Shown here piece by piece: positions 12,291 to 18,404 of a stretch of DNA of 18,404 nt (positions within the stretch are counted from its first letter, which is position 1; every line of letters begins with the position of its first letter). Below the pieces are notes generated by a model, which saw only the letters and a program-made list of their open reading frames with translations, was not told the DNA's origin and searched no databases. This DNA is from CAYZJD01 sp964478455 (GTDB taxonomy: Bacteria > Acidobacteriota > Terriglobia > Bryobacterales > Bryobacteraceae). Made by a program: the position numbers and the translations under genes. The stretch covers positions 1-18,404 of the forward strand of contig CAYZJD010000044.1 of assembly GCA_964478455.1 (NCBI GenBank). Reading direction: 5' to 3'.

Positions 12291-13163
12291 ACGGTGGCGC
12301 CATCCTCACTGAAGCGGACGCGGGAGCAGCGTTGCCGCCAGGACCCTCGGCGGACGTGATGCTGCCGGCGCCCTGCAAGGTGGCTCAGGTCGACAAGGAA
12401 ACGCACGACACCTTCACGCTGTGCCTGGAGGCGAAAGGCGGGGACGGCTCGCCGCTGTTCGCGCCAGGGCAGTTCAGCATGCTGTACGCGCCGGGCGTGG
12501 GCGAACTGCCGATTTCAATCAGCGGCGACCCGGGGGAGCCGGGCCGGCTCGTCTACACGATTCGCAGCGTGGGCAAGGCGACCCACGCACTGGTCACAAA
12601 AAGCGTAGGAGACACGGTCGGCGTGCGCGGCCCGTTCGGCACGAGCTGGCCGATGACCGAAGGCCGCGGCAAGGACGTGCTGATCGTGGCGGGCGGCATC
12701 GGGTTGGCGCCGCTGCGGCCGGCCATCTACCACATCCTGCGGCACCGGGGAGACTACCGCCGCCTGACGGTGCTCTACGGTGCGCGCAGCCCGCGCGACA
12801 TGCTCTACCGGAAGCAGCTCGCAGCCTGGACTTACCTGCCGGACACTCAGATCCTGACGACGGTGGACTACGGCGGCTTGAGCTGGCGCGGCTACGTCGG
12901 CGTGGTGACCACGCTGTTCCGCTACACGCGGCTCCAGCCGGATCGCACCATCGCTATGATCTGTGGGCCGGAAATCATGATGCGCTACGTGGTGCGGGAG
13001 CTCGAAAGCCGCGGGCTTACCGCCCGGGACATCTACCTGTCGATGGAGCGGAACATGAAGTGCGGTGTGGGCTTCTGCGGCCATTGCCAGCTCGGACCGT
13101 ACTTCATCTGCAAGGACGGGCCTGTGTTCCCGTGGAAACGGATGCAAGGATGGATGGGCAAGT

Positions 13164-13174
<11 letters not shown>
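12287..13174 (+). CDS. hydG: [NiFe] hydrogenase (group 3b) gamma subunit, FAD/NAD(P)-binding
   Basis: A 295-residue protein with ferredoxin-NADP reductase-like modules. The FAD domain (about 25-125) contains FAPGQFSMLY, GELPISISG (the family's form of the RxYS flavin motif) and GPFGTSW. The NAD(P) domain begins VLIVAGGIGLAPLRP (131-145). A C-terminal [2Fe-2S] set follows with C259, C264, C267 and C275 (CGVGFCGHCQLGPYFIC). It exchanges electrons between NAD(P)H and the iron-sulfur chain of HydB/HydD. The first 25 residues are Ala/Gly-rich and may be a weakly conserved extension; an ATG at 12359 (residue 25) would remove them, but the ATGA overlap with the preceding gene supports 12287. Its 3' end overlaps hydD by 11 bp. 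Confidence 0.93.
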
Positions 13175-13948
<774 letters not shown>

Positions 13949-13952
<4 letters not shown>

Positions 13953-15259
13953 GAACCGTGGGCACTCTCAAGGGAGTCACCAACATCAAGGTGGACATGC
14001 TCGCCCGCGTCGAGGGCGAGGGAGGGCTGCACATCAAGATCAAGGGCGGCCGCGTCGCGGACGTGAAGCTCAAGATCTTCGAGCCGCCGCGCATGTTCGA
14101 GGCATTCCTTCGGGGCCGCCATTACACCGAGGTGCCGGACATCACCGCGCGGATCTGCGGCATCTGCCCGATCGCCTACCAGATGAGCGCGGTGCACGCC
14201 ATCGAGCGTGCGCTGGGGATCACTGTCGATCCGCAGGCGCGGCTGCTGCGGCGGCTGTTCTATTGCGGCGAGTGGATCGAGAGCCATGCGTTGCACGTCT
14301 ACATGCTTCACGCCCCGGACTTCCTCGGCTATCAGGACGTCATCGAAATGGCCCGGGACCACAAGCCGGCCGTGGAGCAGGCGCTGCGGCTCAAGAAGAT
14401 CGGCAACCACCTTGTCTCGGCCATGGGCGGGCGCGAGATCCATCCGGTCTCGGCGGCGGTAGGCGGCTTCCACCGCGCCCCCGCCAGGCGGGAGCTCAAG
14501 GCGCTGGTCGAGGATTTGAAGTGGGCGCGCGACGCCTCGATCGCGACGGCGAGGCTGGTGGCGGGCTTCGAGTTTCCAGACTTCGAGCAGGACTACGAGT
14601 TCGTGTCGCTGTCGCATCCGGACGAGTACCCGCTCAACGAGGGGCGGCTGATCTCCAGCAAGGGTCTCGACATTGATGTTGCTGACTACGAGGATCACTT
14701 CGTCGAGCAGCACGTGAAGCACTCCAACTCGCTCCACTCGGTGCTGCGGGCGCGCGGGTCCTACCTCGTGGGCCCGCTGGCGCGCTTCAACCTGAACTAC
14801 GACAAGCTGCCGGACGTGGCCCGGCAGGCCGCTTCCGATTGCAGGCTGAGCGTGCCGTGCCGCAACCAGTTCAAGAGCATCGTGGCGCGGGCCGTCGAGT
14901 TGGTCTTCGCCTGCGACGAAGCGCTGCGCCTGATCGAGATCTACGAGCCGCCGGAGGCGCCGAAGGTGGAGGTGGAGCCGCAGGCCGCCACCGGACAGGC
15001 GGCGACGGAAGCGCCTCGGGGAACGCTTTACCACCGGTACAGCTTGGATGATCACGGCACGGTGACGGCGGCGAAGATCGTGCCGCCGACGTCGCAGAAC
15101 CAGAAGCGGATCGAGGAGGACCTGTGGCGGTTCGTGCCACAGGTGCTGGATCTCCCGGAAGAGGAACTGACATGGAAGTGCGAGCAAGCGGTACGCAACT
15201 ACGACCCGTGCATCTCCTGTGCGACGCACTTCCTGCGGGTGAAACTCGAGAGGGACTAA
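13949..15259 (+). CDS. hydA: [NiFe] hydrogenase (group 3b) large (alpha) catalytic subunit
   Basis: A 436-residue precursor carrying the nickel-iron site, which interconverts H2 with protons and electrons. The N-terminal L1 motif is RIC70GIC73PIAYQMS and the C-terminal L2 motif is DPC421ISC424ATH427, so all four metal-binding Cys are present. RVEGEGGLHI (20-29) carries the conserved Glu. Family knowledge predicts cleavage after H427, removing the last nine residues (FLRVKLERD) once nickel is inserted; the endopeptidase gene at 18096 is the likely enzyme. AAGGGAG at 13937-13943 supports the ATG at 13949. Residues about 345-375 (Pro/Glu/Ala-rich: EPPEAPKVEVEPQAATGQAATEAP) are a variable loop. 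Sequence features and operon content point to group 3b; a tree would be needed to exclude other group 3 types. Confidence 0.96.
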
Positions 15260-15263
15260 GATG

Positions 15264-15330
15264 AACCGCGGAGGCGCGGAGGACGCGAGAGATGTTGCCA
15301 GCGCGGCACGGCCTCGGCGCCTCGGCGGTG
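15264..15330. repeat. Palindromic GC-rich repeat inside the hydrogenase operon
   Basis: The left arm aaccgcggaggcgcggagg (15264-15282) and right arm cctcggcgcctcggcggtg (15312-15330) pair at 16 of 19 positions. The 'ccgcggaggcgcggaggac' wording matches a palindromic intergenic repeat type that I recall from many unrelated bacterial genomes. It fills most of the 93-bp gap between hydA and the acyl-CoA synthetase gene and could stabilise or terminate part of the mRNA. A 31-codon frame (15261-15356) reads through it and ends overlapping the next ATG, probably by chance. Confidence 0.5.
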
Positions 15331-15352
15331 AAATGAAGAAGGATTCATCGAA

Positions 15353-18096
15353 ATGAAGAAACTGAAGAAACCCGGGGCCGAGGCGGAGTCCGGCATTCTG
15401 CACGAGAGCAGGAGGCAGCCGCTGGATGTCTTCTTCGCTCCTTCCAGCGTCGCGGTGATCGGCGCCACCGAGACGCCGAACAGCGNNNNNNNNNNGTGTT
15501 GTGGAACCTCATCAGCACGCCGTTCGGCGGAGCCGTGTTCCCGGTGAACCCGAAGCGGTCGAGCGTGCTGGGGATCAAGGCGTATCCAAGGATCTCGGCG
15601 GTGCCGGAGCAGCCGGACCTCGCGGTGGTGGTGGTGCCGGCGGCGGCGGTGCCCGGGGTGATCCGGGAGTGCGTCGAGGCAGGCGTGCCGGCGGCCATCG
15701 TTATCTCCGCAGGCTTCAAGGAGCTCGGACCCCAAGGGGCCGAGTACGAGCGGCAGCTTCTGGAGGAAGCCCGCAAGGGCCAAATGCGGATCATCGGCCC
15801 GAACTGCCTCGGCTTGATGAGTCCTCCCACCGGGCTGAACGCGACCTTCGCCCGCGGGATGGCGCGCCCCGGCAGCGTGGGTTTCATCAGCCAGAGCGGC
15901 GCCTTGTGCACGGCGGTGCTCGACTGGAGCTTCCGCGAAATGGTCGGCTTCAGCGCGTTCGTGTCGATCGGATCCATGGTGGACGTGGGCTGGGGAGACC
16001 TGATCAACTACCTTGGCGACGACCCGCGGACACGCAGCATCCTGATTTACATGGAGTCGATCGGCGACGCGCGATCGTTCCTGTCGGCGGCGCGCGAGGT
16101 GGCGCTGGCGAAGCCGATCATCGTGATCAAAGCGGGACGCACGGTGGCCGGCGGCAAAGCGGCCGCTTCGCATACCGGCTCGCTGACGGGCAGCGACGAC
16201 GTGCTGGACGCGGCCTTCCGGCGCAGCGGCGTCCTCCGCGTGAGCAACATTTCGGACCTGTTCTACATGGCCGAGGTGCTGGCCAAGCAGCCCCGTCCAA
16301 AGGGTCCGCGGCTGACCATTCTGACCAACGCCGGCGGTCCGGCGGTGCTGGCCACCGACGCGCTGATCACCAGCGGCGGCGAACTGGCGGAAATCTCGCC
16401 GGAGACCTTCGAGGAGCTGAGCAGGATCCTGCCGATCCACTGGAGCCGGAACAATCCCATCGACATCCTCGGAGACGCGGGACCGGACCGCTACGCCAAG
16501 GCGCTCGAGATCGCGGCGAAGGACCCGAAAAGCGACGGTCTGCTGGTGGTGTTGACACCGCAGGATATGACTGATCCCACCCAGACCGCCGAGCAACTGA
16601 AGCCTTACGCCAATCTCGGCGACAAACCGGTGCTGGCGAGCTGGATGGGCGGCCCGGAGGTGGCCGCCGGCGAGCGCATTCTGAACGCAGCCGGTATCCC
16701 GACTTTTCCCTATCCCGACACCGCCGCCCGCATGTTCCAATACATGTGGTCGTACAGTGACAACCTGCGCGGCTTATATGAGACGCCAGAGTTCGGCGCA
16801 GGGGCGCCGGCGGCCGACGCGGCCCCAAAGGCCGAGAAGATCATCCAGGCCGCTCGCCAGGCGGGGCGCACTATCCTCACCGAATTCGAATCAAAGGAAG
16901 TACTGCAAGCGTACGGCATCCCGACGGTGGAAACACAAATCGCGCGTACGGAGGACGAGGCGGCCGAGGCGGCGGACGGGATCGGCTACCCGGTGGTCGT
17001 CAAGCTGTTCTCGGAGACGATCACGCACAAGACCGACGTCGGCGGCGTGCAGTTGAACCTGAAGGACTCGAGCGCGGTGCGGGCCGCCTGGCGCAGCATT
17101 CAGTCCTCGGTCGCGGCCAAAGCTGGAGCCGAGCATTTTCTCGGCGTCACGGTGCAGCCGATGATCAAGCTGGACGGCTATGAGATCATCCTGGGCAGCA
17201 GTCTCGACCCGCAATTCGGTCCGGTGGTGTTGTTCGGGCTTGGCGGGCAGCTTGTCGAAGTCTTCAAGGACCGGGCGCTGGCCTTGCCGCCGTTGAACAC
17301 GACACTGGCCCGGCGTATGATGGAGCGGACGAAAATCTACACGGCGCTTCAGGGGGTTCGTGGCCGCAAGCCGGTGGACCTGGCGGCGCTCGAGCAAATC
17401 CTGGTGGCTTTCAGCCGTTTGGTGGTGGAGCAGCGCTGGGTGCAGGAAATCGATATCAATCCGATGCTGGCGTCCCCGGACCGGTTGATTGCGCTGGACG
17501 CGCGCGTGGTGGTCCAGCCGGCCGCGGTCGAGGAGAAGGATCTGCCGAAGCTGCCGATCCGGCCGTATCCCACCCAATATATGAGCCGCTTCGCGATGAA
17601 AGACGGCACGGACGTGCTGATCCGTCCGATCCGGCCGGAGGACGAGCCGCTGATCGTGAAGTTCCACGAAACGCTGTCCGAGCGCACGGTCTATCTTCGC
17701 TACCTGCACATGATGAAGCTCAGCCAGCGGGTGGCGCACGACCGGCTGGTGAGGATCTGCTTCATCGACTACGACCGCGAGACGGCGCTGGTGGCCGAGC
17801 ACAAAGATCCGCGGAGCGGCGAGCCGCGGATCGTCGCGGTCGGCCGCTTGCGGAAGCTGCATGGCACAAACGAAGCGGAGTTCGCGGTGCTGGTTTCCGA
17901 CGAATACCAGGGCCGCGGGCTCGGCATGGAACTGGGGAAGCGGCTGATCGAAGTAGGGCGCGCGGAGAAGCTCGGCCGCATCGTCGGTGACGTGCTTCCG
18001 GACAACGTCAACATGATCCGCGTATGCCGGAAGCTGGGCTTCCAGCTAAGCGGCTCCGTGGACGACCCCGTCTTGAAGGCGGAACTGGAGTTCTGA
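15353..18096 (+). CDS. ADP-forming acyl-CoA (acetate-CoA) synthetase fused to GNAT acetyltransferase
   Basis: About 914 residues once a sequence gap is repaired. Domains: CoA-binding (about 25-150; SSVAVIGATETPNS before the gap, VLWNLISTPFGGAVFPVNPKR after it), succinyl-CoA-synthetase-like (to about 480), ATP-grasp (about 505-720; VKLFSETITHKTDVGGVQL) and a C-terminal GNAT domain (about 745-914; acetyl-CoA loop YQGRGLG). The phosphorylated His of active ADP-forming synthetases appears present as H274 in AAASHTGSLTGSD. Such enzymes make ATP from ADP, Pi and acyl-CoA. The same domain set, in the order of E. coli PatZ, also occurs in lysine acetyltransferases, so it could do either or both. It follows the hydA gap, with its ATG preceded by AAGAAGGA, and overlaps the endopeptidase gene by one base. 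The gap splits it into two frames as given. Confidence 0.88.
15486..15495. other. Assembly gap of 10 Ns
   Basis: Ten undetermined bases lie inside the CoA-binding domain of the acyl-CoA synthetase. The frame before the gap (from 15353) and the frame after it (VLWNLIS...) differ by one base, so the true length should be 2 modulo 3. Relatives read roughly NSVGRTVLWNL here, which would need 11 bases. Confidence 0.95.
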
Positions 18097-18404
18097 TGTC
18101 TAGAGATGCAAGCAGGTTGAAGGACCTTCTCATCATCGCCTGCGGCAATGCTGACCGCGGCGACGACGCCGCTGGCCTCCTCGTCGGCCGCCGGCTGCGT
18201 GAGTTGGGCATCGACGTGTGCGAGCAAACCGGCGAGGCGGTGGAGCTAATGGAGAGCTGGCGCGACGCCGGCCTCGACTGCGAGGTGATCCTCATCGACG
18301 CCGTCGTCACCGGCGCGAGGCCGGGAACGGTCCGCGTGTGGGACGCGCGCGAGGCGCCCGTCGTCGGCGATTTCCTGCGCTGTTCCACCCACGCCTTCGG
18401 CGTG
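18096..18404 (+). CDS. [NiFe] hydrogenase maturation endopeptidase, partial (5' end only)
   Basis: The first 103 codons are in the window; the family is about 150-170 residues, so the C-terminal third is cut by the window edge. These nickel-dependent-recognition proteases clip the C-terminus of the hydrogenase large subunit. The family motif GNxxRGDDxxG is at 17-27 (GNADRGDDAAG). The second conserved Asp is D68 in VILIDAVVTGARPGTV and the conserved His is H99 in STHAFGV; by comparison with E. coli HybD these and an acidic residue near 23 contact nickel. The ATG overlaps the synthetase stop (TGATG), so it is translationally coupled. The natural substrate is HydA, whose DPCISCATH tail is encoded in the same operon. 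Confidence 0.93.
   Translation, partial: MSRDASRLKDLLIIACGNADRGDDAAGLLVGRRLRELGIDVCEQTGEAVELMESWRDAGLDCEVILIDAVVTGARPGTVRVWDAREAPVVGDFLRCSTHAFGV

Noticed and set aside
15353..15537. A true frameshift pseudogene of the acyl-CoA synthetase
   Set aside because: The frame change falls exactly at the 10-N gap and both sides are otherwise intact, so a gap-length error explains it.
15256..17862. Long minus-strand frames across the acyl-CoA synthetase gene
   Set aside because: They have no motifs, and one reads straight through the N gap; they are mirror frames of a clear CDS.

Overview
The window looks like a piece of a metagenome-assembled chromosome from a GC-rich, diderm soil or sediment bacterium, most likely an acidobacterium of the Solibacter/Bryobacter type. 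This placement is an inference. It rests on the mix of an LptD outer-membrane LPS translocon, Gram-negative ZapA, a high-GC genome, proteins that read like Solibacteres proteins, and a run of 10 Ns (15486-15495) typical of scaffolding. I recognised families by motif only; no database search was possible.

Layout. (1) 1-1025: a small Cys-rich protein gene with a promoter and a long bulged hairpin after it. A roughly 500-bp lower-GC stretch follows with no intact gene and a possible decayed reading frame. (2) 1026-3112: two convergent exported proteins, a heparinase II/III-like protein and a metallo-beta-lactamase-fold hydrolase, whose 3' ends overlap by 7 bp. (3) 3120-4461: the ribosomal protein operon rpmI-rplT, then a coiled-coil protein and zapA; infC and pheST, often near these genes elsewhere, are not in this run. 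(4) 4612-6870 (minus): lptD. (5) 7035-9354: an RDD-family membrane protein with a zinc ribbon, then glucose-6-phosphate isomerase (pgi), with two mutually exclusive hairpins between them. (6) 9351-10440 (minus): a tiny membrane protein and a FabG-like SDR oxidoreductase.

(7) 10487 to the right edge: the most distinctive region, a tightly packed operon for a cytosolic group 3b-type [NiFe] hydrogenase (NADP-linked, 'sulfhydrogenase' type). The order is hydB (iron-sulfur beta subunit), a stand-alone cyclic-nucleotide-binding-fold protein, hydG (FAD/NAD(P)/[2Fe-2S] gamma subunit), hydD (small subunit), hydA (large subunit), a palindromic repeat, a large ADP-forming acyl-CoA synthetase fused to a GNAT acetyltransferase, and a hydrogenase maturation endopeptidase cut by the window edge. 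Most junctions overlap or are only a few bases apart.

How the genes could work together (inference): the hydrogenase would exchange electrons between NAD(P)H and protons, and the endopeptidase would trim the HydA C-terminus after nickel insertion. The acyl-CoA synthetase could make ATP from acetyl-CoA during fermentation, so the operon could couple H2 release to acetate-linked ATP formation. The GNAT domain and the cyclic-nucleotide-fold protein hint at post-translational or ligand control. Two related 18-bp dyads upstream of hydB are candidate operators for the whole unit.
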